A program made the position numbers and the translations under genes. The notes below the pieces were generated by a model, which worked only from the letters and a program-made list of their open reading frames with translations, was not told the DNA's origin and ran no database searches. 25,164 bases of DNA, taken from Nitrospinae bacterium RIFCSPLOWO2_12_FULL_45_22 (GTDB lineage: Bacteria > 2-12-FULL-45-22). Shown one piece after another: positions 16,517 to 23,487 of this stretch (its first letter is position 1; each line of letters begins with the position of its first letter). The stretch spans positions 1 to 25,164 of the forward strand of contig MHDQ01000251.1 of the NCBI GenBank assembly GCA_001803565.1. The letters run 5' to 3'.

Positions 16517-16528
16517 TTTGGAGGATCA

Positions 16529-17038
16529 ATGAAAGCACTTGTCCCTGTAGAATTGATTGAAAGAAAACTCCTGCTGATCCGAGGCAAAAAGGTTATGCTA
16601 GATGCAGACCTTGCTGGGCTTTACGGTGTGGAGGTGAAACAGCTAAAAAGGCAGGTCAGACGAAATATAGGACGTTTTCCAGCAGATTTCATGATCCAAT
16701 TATCAAAAGAAGAATATGAATCTTTAAGGCGCCATTTTGGCGCCTTAAAAAGAGGCGAGCATTCCAAATACATGCCCTATGCCTTTACCGAGCAAGGGGT
16801 CGCTATGCTTTCCTGTGTTTTGAACAGTGAAAGGGCCGTAAAGGTAAACATAGAGATTATGCGGGCATTTGTCAGACTCAGACAGATGCTTGCCTCAAAT
16901 GCCGAACTGGCGTGTAAACTCGACGCTCTTGAAAAGAAATACGATATGCAGTTCAAAGTCGTCTTTGACGCAATCCGGCAATTGATGACTCCGCCGGAGA
17001 CGAAGAAAAAGAAAATTCGGAGGGAAGAAGAAAAATGA
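16529..17038 (+). CDS. ORF6N-domain protein
   Basis: 169 residues, ATG preceded by TTTGGAGGATCA. The ORF6N domain covers about 5-115: [46 protein letters not shown], and [38 protein letters not shown] short coiled, highly charged tail follows (about 130-169, ending in a Lys/Glu/Arg run). The domain was first described in phage proteins next to KilA-N and antirepressor-type domains and is thought to bind DNA. In bacterial chromosomes such genes commonly sit inside type I restriction loci, as here, 26 bases before hsdS. It is the first gene of the island operon. A perfect intragenic palindrome lies in its middle. Confidence 0.88.
   Translation: MKALVPVELIERKLLLIRGKKVMLDADLAGLYGVEVKQLKRQVRRNIGRFPADFMIQLSKEEYESLRRHFGALKRGEHSKYMPYAFTEQGVAMLSCVLNSERAVKVNIEIMRAFVRLRQMLASNAELACKLDALEKKYDMQFKVVFDAIRQLMTPPETKKKKIRREEEK
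16723..16749. repeat. Perfect intragenic palindrome in the ORF6N gene
   Basis: TTTAAGGCGCC and GGCGCCTTAAA are perfect 11-base arms around ATTTT. They encode part of the [11 protein letters not shown] segment. The whole is 27 bases, the same as the promoter palindrome at 16490-16516, with 16 of 27 positions identical and the three arm differences outside the centre compensated on both sides. Confidence 0.8.
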
Positions 17039-17064
17039 TTTGGAGAACTTGAAGGGGTTGAGGC

Positions 17065-17784
17065 ATGGCTTTTAAAGTTAATGAACTTACATCAGGAAGG
17101 TTTAACCTTCCATCAGAATGGAGTATAGTCAAAGTTCGAGACGTAGCAAAAATCAATGGGTCAAGCATACAAAGAAACTATAATCATGAATGGATTGAAT
17201 ATATTGATATCGCATCCGTTGAAAAAGGAACTATCAAATCGCTTCAAGTGTTACCATTAAAAGAAGCCCCAAGTCGAGCCAGGAGAATTGTCCAAGATAA
17301 TGACATATTAATTTCTTCTGTTAGGCCAAATCTTGAACATTACGTTTTCATTAAGAAGGCTAAACCAAATACAGTCGCGTCAACTGGGTTTGCTGTTATA
17401 ACTCCAAAAAATGTACAACCTCGTTTTTTGTATTACTATTTAACAACAAAACCATTCACAAATTATTTGACGATAATTGCAGAAAGCCATACATCTGCAT
17501 ATCCATCATTTAATCCTGATGTAATTGAAAATTCTGAATTAATCTTACCAAGTGAAGTAGAACAAAAAGCCATTGCACACATCCTCGGCGATTTGGATGA
17601 TAAGATTGAACTGAACAGAAAAATAAACGAGACCCTGGAGGCTATGGCAAGAGCAATATTCAAATCATGGTTTGTTGATTTTGATCCCATCCCTGGCCTC
17701 GGCCCGCATAAAGAATGGCAGGACTCACCCCTTGGGAAGATCCCCAAAGGGGTGGAGGGTGGGTTCGCTCGGAGAACTATGTGA
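17065..17784 (+). CDS. hsdS: Type I restriction specificity subunit, N-terminal half (frameshifted)
   Basis: 239 residues. Residues 1-170 form the first target-recognition domain (SEWSIVKVRDVAKING through YPSFNPDVIENSELILPSEVEQKAIAHIL), followed by the first conserved helix region (LDDKIELNRKINETLEAMARAIFKSWFVDFDPI). The true sequence fits HsdS up to SPLGKIPKG; after that the frame gives VEGGFARRTM and stops. The second half continues in the +1 frame. One G too many in the GGGG run at 17749-17752 explains the break. The N-terminal half alone resembles the truncated HsdS proteins that in some systems dimerise, so residual function is possible, but no methylase gene is nearby. Confidence 0.85.
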   Translation: MAFKVNELTSGRFNLPSEWSIVKVRDVAKINGSSIQRNYNHEWIEYIDIASVEKGTIKSLQVLPLKEAPSRARRIVQDNDILISSVRPNLEHYVFIKKAKPNTVASTGFAVITPKNVQPRFLYYYLTTKPFTNYLTIIAESHTSAYPSFNPDVIENSELILPSEVEQKAIAHILGDLDDKIELNRKINETLEAMARAIFKSWFVDFDPIPGLGPHKEWQDSPLGKIPKGVEGGFARRTM

Positions 17785-18325
17785 AATTGTTATGGGTCAA
17801 TCGCCACCTGGTGAAACATATAATGAGATGGGCGAAGGGCTACCTTTCTATCAAGGAATTCGTGACTTTGGTTTTCGCTTTCCTTCAAGGCGTGTTTATT
17901 GTAATGCTCCAACCAGATTAGCTAACGAGGGCGATGTGCTTCTGAGTGTTCGTGCACCGGTAGGAAGTCTAAACATTTCAAGCGAAAAATGTGCAATAGG
18001 TCGAGGTGTCGCCTCATTAAGAATAAACGGACAGCACTACGGATTCTTGTATTATCTTATGAAAGAAACCCAATGGGGATGGGAGAAATATGAGGCTGAA
18101 GGCACGGTTTTTGGCTCAGCTACTAAGAAAGACGTTCAAAATTTCTCTACTATCCTTCCACCCACACAGACTATTTCTCGTTTCAACGAAGCGGTTTTTT
18201 CAATAGACCAAATGATCAGTAACAATGAAATACAATCCCGTACCCTTGCTGCTATCCGTGATGCATTACTGCCGAAGCTATTGTCAGGGGAGATAAGGGT
18301 GAAGGATACGGAGAAGTCGCTATGA
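17672..18325 (+). CDS. hsdS: Type I restriction specificity subunit, C-terminal half (out of frame)
   Basis: Homology begins near 17735, reading SPKGWRVGSLGELCEIVMGQSPPGETYN, the classic start of a second target-recognition domain. GDVLLSVRAPVGSLNI, then ISRFNEAVFSIDQMI and the final conserved helix (QSRTLAAIRDALLPKLLSGEIRV) follow. The frame is open from a TTG at 17672, but those first residues are out-of-frame reading of the N-terminal half and there is no ribosome site. Removing one G from 17749-17752 would join both halves into one HsdS of about 420 residues, a normal length. It ends with a TGA that overlaps the hamA ATG by four bases (ATGA). Confidence 0.82.
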   Translation: MLILIPSLASARIKNGRTHPLGRSPKGWRVGSLGELCEIVMGQSPPGETYNEMGEGLPFYQGIRDFGFRFPSRRVYCNAPTRLANEGDVLLSVRAPVGSLNISSEKCAIGRGVASLRINGQHYGFLYYLMKETQWGWEKYEAEGTVFGSATKKDVQNFSTILPPTQTISRFNEAVFSIDQMISNNEIQSRTLAAIRDALLPKLLSGEIRVKDTEKSL

Positions 18326-19101
18326 GTATTCTGAGTTATTTCGATCATGTCAATAATGGTTGTTTTATTCTTAAATTGCAACCAAAAGAAAGGGATGCGT
18401 TTTTATCGAAACTCCCCAACAAGTATAGAAAGTGCTATATAACAGATCAAAAAATAGAGGAATTACTTTCAAGGCATAACGGAAATATTTCTGCCAAGAA
18501 AATTATCCAAAGCAAAATTCCAGACCCAGGTAGTGTAATGGCTGGAGACTTCGGGGAAATTACAGCGTATTTCATACTTAAAGGAAAATACCTTCCAATA
18601 AAGTTGTTCGGACCTAAGAAATGGCGATGGAAGAATGATAGAAATAAGGCGCTTCTGTTCACAGATGTAATAATGTTTGATAGAAATGATACACCCTCCG
18701 AAAAGGATTTAGTTGTGTTAGCTGAAGTAAAGACAAAATCAACGAAGAGAACTAAGAACCCAATTCAACAGGCAATAGAAGGAGTTCAAAAGGACTATGT
18801 TTCACGATTTTCTCGCACTTTAATCTGGTTAAAGGATATATACACAAGCGTCGCCCCAAATGCCGCAAGAATTGAATATCTCGACAGATTCATTAATTCT
18901 CAAGAGGATAAATACGGGAAATACACAAAGCATTTTAAAGCAGTTGCTATTATAGACAGTTCATTTCTTGATAATGATTTAGAAGAAAATATCGAAGACC
19001 TTGAAATAGAAGATGATTTTGAGGTTATCGTGATCTCTATAGATGACCTAAAAACGGCATATGAATCCACTTATAAGACGATGCTACAAACATATGAATA
19101 G
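18322..19101 (+). CDS. hamA: Hachiman-like HamA nuclease (DUF1837)
   Basis: 259 residues, start overlapping the hsdS stop as ATGA. The nuclease-like core shows GDFGEI with E79, TDVIMF with D115 and VLAEVKTKS with E135 and K137, the E-D-ExK arrangement of PD-(D/E)xK enzymes. The C-terminal region is acidic (about 210-245). It is followed nine bases later by a large superfamily 2 helicase. A DUF1837 nuclease plus helicase pair is the definition of the Hachiman anti-phage system, in which HamB holds HamA in check until DNA damage or invading DNA is sensed and HamA then degrades DNA. The family call rests on motifs and pairing, not on a search. Confidence 0.82.
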   Translation: MSILSYFDHVNNGCFILKLQPKERDAFLSKLPNKYRKCYITDQKIEELLSRHNGNISAKKIIQSKIPDPGSVMAGDFGEITAYFILKGKYLPIKLFGPKKWRWKNDRNKALLFTDVIMFDRNDTPSEKDLVVLAEVKTKSTKRTKNPIQQAIEGVQKDYVSRFSRTLIWLKDIYTSVAPNAARIEYLDRFINSQEDKYGKYTKHFKAVAIIDSSFLDNDLEENIEDLEIEDDFEVIVISIDDLKTAYESTYKTMLQTYE

Positions 19102-19110
19102 GGTCAGCAT

Positions 19111-22104
19111 ATGAGAAAAAACTTAAAGCTGTGGATAGCTCAATCTGAATCCTGGCACACTTTTGTTGATTTTAGATTGCCGGAAAAGGCTATCGCAAAA
19201 TATCCATTCTTGGAACGTACAGATGATTTCTACATTGCCCTCTTTGGTAAACTTTTTGACCTTCTAAATGATCCAAAATTTGAAGAAAAGAAAGATGACC
19301 TTCTTGCTATAGGGAAAGGCTTGGAAATTTATTCTCTTAAAAGTACAAGAAATAAGTTTAGAGGAGTCAATTATTCCGAGAATATCCTGTATGCTGCAAG
19401 CCTTTACTATCTGGCAGACTATTCTGCATCAGCATGGCTCTTGGCAAACCTTTTCTCTGCAAATCAATATGGTTCAGATGCCGATAAATTCATTTCATGT
19501 TTCTTGAGCCGCAACATTCAGGTAGATAATGCTTACGTCTCACAACTTCGCAAATATTTGCACAGAGGAGACATAACTATTTTAGATGAAATGCGGGAGA
19601 CGTTTTCTCAAAGAACTAAAGACGCTCTCAAGGACTCACCTCATGAATATACGTTTTACAAATTAGCATCTTGTCTAATCGATCGCTTCTATACGAATAA
19701 TATTTGGATTGATTTATTAGGGCAAAATCACTATGAACCACAAGTATGGAAGAAATATGTTGAAGCAAATCTAAAGCGGAAGCCGCCAGTTTGGGATTTC
19801 TTTCCTTCGCAGAAGGAGGCCATAAACAGAGGAATACTAAAAGAAAATAAATCTTTTTCTTTTCAGATGCCTACCAGTGCTGGCAAAACTGCTCTTTGCG
19901 AGTTAATCATTTATAATGAAAAGAGAATGAATCCAGATGCAAAAATATTATTCCTTGCTCCTTTTCGCGCTCTGGCATCGGAATTGAAATCTGGCTTTAG
20001 TAAAAAGATTGCTCAGTTAGGAATTAAGTCAAAAACTATTTACGGGGGCAATATAGTTACTCAGGATGAAAAAAAAGCCATACAAAAAGTAGACCTTCTA
20101 ATCTCAACCCCAGAAAAATTTATGGCAGTGGAAAGTTTTATACCTGACATTTACGAGTTGTTTCAGGTAATCATCTGTGACGAAGGACATCTACTTGACA
20201 ACGAGCAAAGGGGTTTAAATTATGAGATCTTACTCTCTAAGTTTAGAAGTCCATCAGTAGGCGAAAAGAAATTCATATTTTTATCCGCCATAATTCCCAA
20301 TATAGAAGAAATAAACACTTGGCTGGGTGGGGATCAAACTTCCTTAGTAAAGTCAGAATATAGGCCAACAGAGCTGAACTTTGCCTTCCTCAAACAAGGA
20401 AATGATAAAACCTATTATTTGGATGTCAATCCCACAAAAGGAAGACCTGAGAATTATCAAATATCTAAATTTTTGTCTAAAATAGATTTCCAATACATTA
20501 ATCCGGCGACAAATCGGAAAAAGACATATCCTTTTAGTAGCATCAAAGCAAGAGCAGTTGCTTCTGCCCTAAAAGCTGTGCCGTCGGGGACAGTTGCACT
20601 ATTTGCCCCTCAAAAAGGTCAAGGGGGCGTGTCCGGATTGGCAGAAGAAGTCATTAAGCAGGTTGATAAATTGTCATTGCCTAATCCTGCAAATTACTCG
20701 TCAAGCTCGGTAGCATTACTAAAAGAGTACTGTGAAAAGCTTTTTGGAAAAGAATATCTGCTCACTAGGCTGATTGATTATGGCGCTGTATTTCATCATG
20801 GGGATCTGCCACAGGATGTTCACGAAGCAATAGAGGATTCACTGCGCGATGGTAGTGTAAGACTTATTATCTGCACAAATACCTTAGCTGAAGGAGTTAA
20901 TCTGCCAATAAGAACGATAGTTGTCCATTCAGCTAAAAGATTTGATTATGAGTCGAAAAGATTAGTGGACATGGAAATAAGAGATTTAAAAAACATTACA
21001 GGCAGAGCTGGTAGAGCTGGTAAAGAAACTAAGGGATTCATAATAATTACAAATCCAACAGATTTCAATACAGCTAAGAAGGTAATAAAAGATGAGGGCG
21101 GCAACAATGTTACAGGATTTTTATACAAAATAGTCCATGCTGTGGCAAAGTTTGTTCAGGACAAAAGGCTGACCTTATCAAATGACATTTTAGATGAACA
21201 GAATGAGCGGTTTAAACAATTGATTGATTCAATAGATATCTCCCTAATTAGTTTAATGGCTGAGGAAATCGAGACCGAGAAACTTAGAGAGCATATCAAC
21301 ACTCTAGTAGAGCAAACATTTGCCTTTCGGCAGGCAAATGTTGATGAAAAAAAGGCTTTGCGGGACATATTCAACCTTCGAGGTGATGTCCTAAGGCCAT
21401 ATGTAGAATCAAAGGAATATCGAACCATCAAAAAGAGTGGGGCATCAGTAAGACTATATAAGAGCGTTCTTGATTCGATAGACTTAGAGGATGAATTATG
21501 GCGAGCAACCAACGACCCAGTATCAGAAACATGGTTACAGGTGATAAAAGACAATGTTCTTGCGCTTCCTCAGCCAAAATTTAGCATAGAGGAATTCAAC
21601 AAATATAATGGAACTAATCTCTCGTCCGACGATATTATTAAGATAATTAAACTCTGGATTAAAGGTCATGCATATAAGGATATCGCGGACAAATCACAAA
21701 TAGAAGTTGATACAATTCTTAAGATATTTTCTTCATTAATTGGGTTCCATCTGCAAAGCATCATCTCAAGCATTATTAGAATAGCCGACAGCAAATTATT
21801 AGAAAAGGACAAAAATCTGTCGGAAACTTTGTCATATTGGCCACAATATTTGCTTTACGGCTTAAAAAATAGACTGGAATTAGACCTCGTAGAACTTGGA
21901 TTCACCAATAGAATCGGCATTATGGCGCTGAGCGAGGCGATCAAAGACGAAGGATTTACCTATGCCGAACTCAAAAAGCTAAGAGACTACATAAAGAGAA
22001 ATAGTGATCATCTTTTTGAGAGAATCGGTTCTTCGATACCTAAAATATCTTATGAAAAACTAAAGGAAACCGTCGATTATTTAAATCGGAAGAATATTCA
22101 TTGA
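19111..22104 (+). CDS. hamB: Hachiman-like HamB superfamily 2 helicase
   Basis: 997 residues. An N-terminal helical region without helicase motifs covers about 1-225. The helicase core follows: a Q-motif-like FFPSQKEAI (230-238), Walker A PTSAGKT (254-260), APFRALA (283-289), STPEK (332-336), the DEGH box (357-360), SAI (392-394, in place of SAT), HHGDLP (562-567), ICTNTLAEGVNLP (587-599) and GRAGRAG (631-637). This is a Ski2/Hel308-like arrangement. A long C-terminal region (about 680-997) is probably helical and holds the partner- or DNA-sensing parts. ATP-dependent DNA translocation is expected. All motifs are intact. It is directly downstream of hamA and its stop touches fic. Confidence 0.87.
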   Translation: MRKNLKLWIAQSESWHTFVDFRLPEKAIAKYPFLERTDDFYIALFGKLFDLLNDPKFEEKKDDLLAIGKGLEIYSLKSTRNKFRGVNYSENILYAASLYYLADYSASAWLLANLFSANQYGSDADKFISCFLSRNIQVDNAYVSQLRKYLHRGDITILDEMRETFSQRTKDALKDSPHEYTFYKLASCLIDRFYTNNIWIDLLGQNHYEPQVWKKYVEANLKRKPPVWDFFPSQKEAINRGILKENKSFSFQMPTSAGKTALCELIIYNEKRMNPDAKILFLAPFRALASELKSGFSKKIAQLGIKSKTIYGGNIVTQDEKKAIQKVDLLISTPEKFMAVESFIPDIYELFQVIICDEGHLLDNEQRGLNYEILLSKFRSPSVGEKKFIFLSAIIPNIEEINTWLGGDQTSLVKSEYRPTELNFAFLKQGNDKTYYLDVNPTKGRPENYQISKFLSKIDFQYINPATNRKKTYPFSSIKARAVASALKAVPSGTVALFAPQKGQGGVSGLAEEVIKQVDKLSLPNPANYSSSSVALLKEYCEKLFGKEYLLTRLIDYGAVFHHGDLPQDVHEAIEDSLRDGSVRLIICTNTLAEGVNLPIRTIVVHSAKRFDYESKRLVDMEIRDLKNITGRAGRAGKETKGFIIITNPTDFNTAKKVIKDEGGNNVTGFLYKIVHAVAKFVQDKRLTLSNDILDEQNERFKQLIDSIDISLISLMAEEIETEKLREHINTLVEQTFAFRQANVDEKKALRDIFNLRGDVLRPYVESKEYRTIKKSGASVRLYKSVLDSIDLEDELWRATNDPVSETWLQVIKDNVLALPQPKFSIEEFNKYNGTNLSSDDIIKIIKLWIKGHAYKDIADKSQIEVDTILKIFSSLIGFHLQSIISSIIRIADSKLLEKDKNLSETLSYWPQYLLYGLKNRLELDLVELGFTNRIGIMALSEAIKDEGFTYAELKKLRDYIKRNSDHLFERIGSSIPKISYEKLKETVDYLNRKNIH

Positions 22105-22106
22105 AA

Positions 22107-22757
22107 ATGAAAAACTCTTATCGCTACGATACATCCTCTCTCCCCGAAGCCCAGTTTGAGCCGGGCTCACATGGCCGCGTCCTCAAGAACAAGCTCGGCA
22201 TAAAGAGCAAAAAGGACATGGACGAGGTTGAATCGGTTGCCCTTAAAACCGCTATAGATAATCTTCTCGGAATATACGATGAGCACCACTGTTTTACGGC
22301 AGCGGACATTAGAACAATGCATAAAGTCTGGCTTGGTGAAATTTATGAGTGGGCAGGTGAATACAGGCAGGTTAATGTGAGCAAAGGGGATTTTCCTTTT
22401 GCTGCTGCAAAGCAGATTCCATTTTTAATGGCAGAATTTGAAAAAGGTCATCTCCACAAGCATACACCCTGCAATTTCAAATCGTTAGAGCGAGTTATTC
22501 AGGCGCTGGCAGAGGTTCATGTTGAACTTGTCCTTATTCATCCATTCCGTGAAGGCAATGGCAGGGTTGCAAGAATACTCTCGACCATTATGGCATTTCA
22601 GGCAGGCTTGCCGATGCTGAACTTTAAAGATATTACACACAGAAAAAAGAAGGAGTATTTTACCGCAATCAACAGAGGCTTGAGCAGGGACTATAAACCA
22701 ATGGAAATACTTTTTGAGAAAATCATTGAGAGGTCTATCAAATCTAAGTCCGTTTAG
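22107..22757 (+). CDS. fic: Fic-domain AMP-transferase-like protein (toxin type)
   Basis: 216 residues from the ATG at 22107; a TTG at 22101 overlapping the hamB stop (TTGA) is an alternative. The core motif HPFREGNGRVAR (about 145-156) is complete, with catalytic His, the acidic residue binding Mg2+ and both Arg. IYEWAGEYRQVNVSKGDFPF (about 79-98) is the target-docking flap region of the cell-filamentation/Doc-like branch. No inhibitory S/T-xxx-E-G/N motif occurs in the protein itself, so inhibition must come from a separate antitoxin; the short ORF on the other strand at its 3' end is a candidate. Fic enzymes usually transfer AMP to a Ser/Thr/Tyr hydroxyl; the target is unknown. Confidence 0.9.
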   Translation: MKNSYRYDTSSLPEAQFEPGSHGRVLKNKLGIKSKKDMDEVESVALKTAIDNLLGIYDEHHCFTAADIRTMHKVWLGEIYEWAGEYRQVNVSKGDFPFAAAKQIPFLMAEFEKGHLHKHTPCNFKSLERVIQALAEVHVELVLIHPFREGNGRVARILSTIMAFQAGLPMLNFKDITHRKKKEYFTAINRGLSRDYKPMEILFEKIIERSIKSKSV

Positions 22758-22905
22758 ATTTAAGGTTCTTTTTGAGGAGTTGAGAGGGCGTTATACGAAT
22801 ACCTTCAACTGCAGAAGAGGTTATAACATTTGTAACTAATGAAGCCTCGTATTTTTTAGAGTCTTTCAAATACGGGTTTGTTTCTTTCAATGACTTCTTT
22901 TTCAT
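22744..22905 (-). CDS. Candidate Fic antitoxin, 53 residues, convergent with fic
   Basis: ATG at 22905, TAG at 22746-22744. The protein is basic and probably helical. Residues 30-35 read S-S-A-V-E-G, an exact match to the S/T-xxx-E-G/N motif by which Fic inhibitors place a Glu against the second Arg of the Fic active site. Nothing else in this protein is recognisable; NPYLKD near the N terminus looks conserved in style. It overlaps the end of fic by 14 bases, tail to tail, which differs from the usual upstream antitoxin gene. There is no clear ribosome site, but a promoter match ends six bases before the ATG. Coding is inferred from motif plus position; the motif is short and could be chance. 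Confidence 0.6.
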   Translation of the reverse strand: MKKKSLKETNPYLKDSKKYEASLVTNVITSSAVEGIRITPSQLLKKNLKSKRT

Positions 22906-22911
22906 GTTTTT

Positions 22912-22940
22912 ATGATACTAAAACAAAAAGAAAAAATCAA
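22912..22940 (-). promoter_or_regulatory. Promoter candidate for the short anti-Fic ORF
   Basis: On the minus strand TTGATT and TATCAT are exactly 17 bases apart. Only six bases separate TATCAT from the ATG, so the message would begin at or next to the start codon, a leaderless arrangement. That agrees with the absence of a ribosome site. Confidence 0.45.
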
Positions 22941-22948
22941 AGAAAAAA

Positions 22949-22997
22949 CTGGATTCTTGCTGGAATCCCGCACACTGATGCGGGGCAGGAATGACAG
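22949..22997. repeat. REP-like palindromic element
   Basis: CCCGCA (22967-22972) and TGCGGG (22979-22984) make a perfect 6-base-pair stem with a 6-base loop, flanked by CTGGATTC on one side and GAATGACAG on the other. This outline (TGGATTCCCGC, then GCGGGAATGACA) is a common dispersed palindromic repeat type. It separates the anti-Fic promoter from the hsdR remnant. Confidence 0.6.
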
Positions 22998-23012
22998 CTA
23001 ATCAATGATAAA

Positions 23013-23462
23013 ATGAACAGAAACAATATAACCGAATCAGAAATAGAACAAGCAACCATTGAGTGGTTCAAGGAACTGAGATATTCCGTTCTTTTCGGCC
23101 CTGACATTTCGCCGGGTAGGGGCGAGGTGATCTCCCCTTTACAAGAGCGGGCAAGTTACAGCGATGTTATCCTTGAAAACAGACTCCATTCTGCACTGAT
23201 CAAAATCAATCCTGACATTCCTGGGGAAGCAATAGAAGATGCCTACCGGAAATTAACAAGAGCGATCCATGAATCGCCCCTACTGGCTGCAAACAATCAC
23301 CGGTTCCACAAAATGCTTACCGAGGGGATTGATGTTGAATACCAGGATGAAACCGGCAGGATTATTGGAGATAAAGTGTGGCTGGTAGACTTTGATAATC
23401 CTGATAACAATAGCAAACTATCGGCTCACCCCCATATACATCCAAGCCAATTTACCCATTAG
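23013..23462 (+). pseudogene. hsdR: Type I restriction endonuclease HsdR, N-terminal remnant
   Basis: 149 residues against about 1000 for a full HsdR. The sequence is typical of the HsdR N terminus (ITESEIEQATIEWFKELRY, then QERASYSDVIL, HKMLTEGIDVEYQDETGRIIGDKVWLVDFDNPDNN). After residue 133 or so the similarity ends and an unrelated SKLSAHPHIHPSQFTH tail runs to a stop. The Asp in WLVDF is the likely first catalytic residue; the ExK half of the nuclease site and all helicase motifs are gone. The rest of the gene is not present downstream, where pabB begins 25 bases later. This is the right-hand edge of the island and probably a deletion scar. Confidence 0.85.
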
Positions 23463-23487
23463 CTGAGATAGGCATGGGAGGGAAGAC

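Larger units (their letters stand above)
16011..16528. other. 518-base spacer at the nuo/defence-island junction
   Basis: No gene is recognised and no trace of nuoN is visible. A short hairpin (ACTGC, 6 bases, GCAGT at 16016-16031) and a T6 run at 16059-16064 could end the nuo transcript, though neither makes a convincing terminator. A perfect 12-base tandem duplication, a nonamer-phased inverted repeat and an ORF6N operator-like palindrome follow (separate entries). The change from nuo-like to AT-richer sequence happens here. Confidence 0.6.

Noticed and set aside
16490-16749. Diversity-generating retroelement (template and variable repeat) as the explanation for the paired ORF6N segments
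   Set aside because: There is no reverse transcriptase gene, differences are not adenine-specific, and the shared segment is only 27 bases and palindromic.
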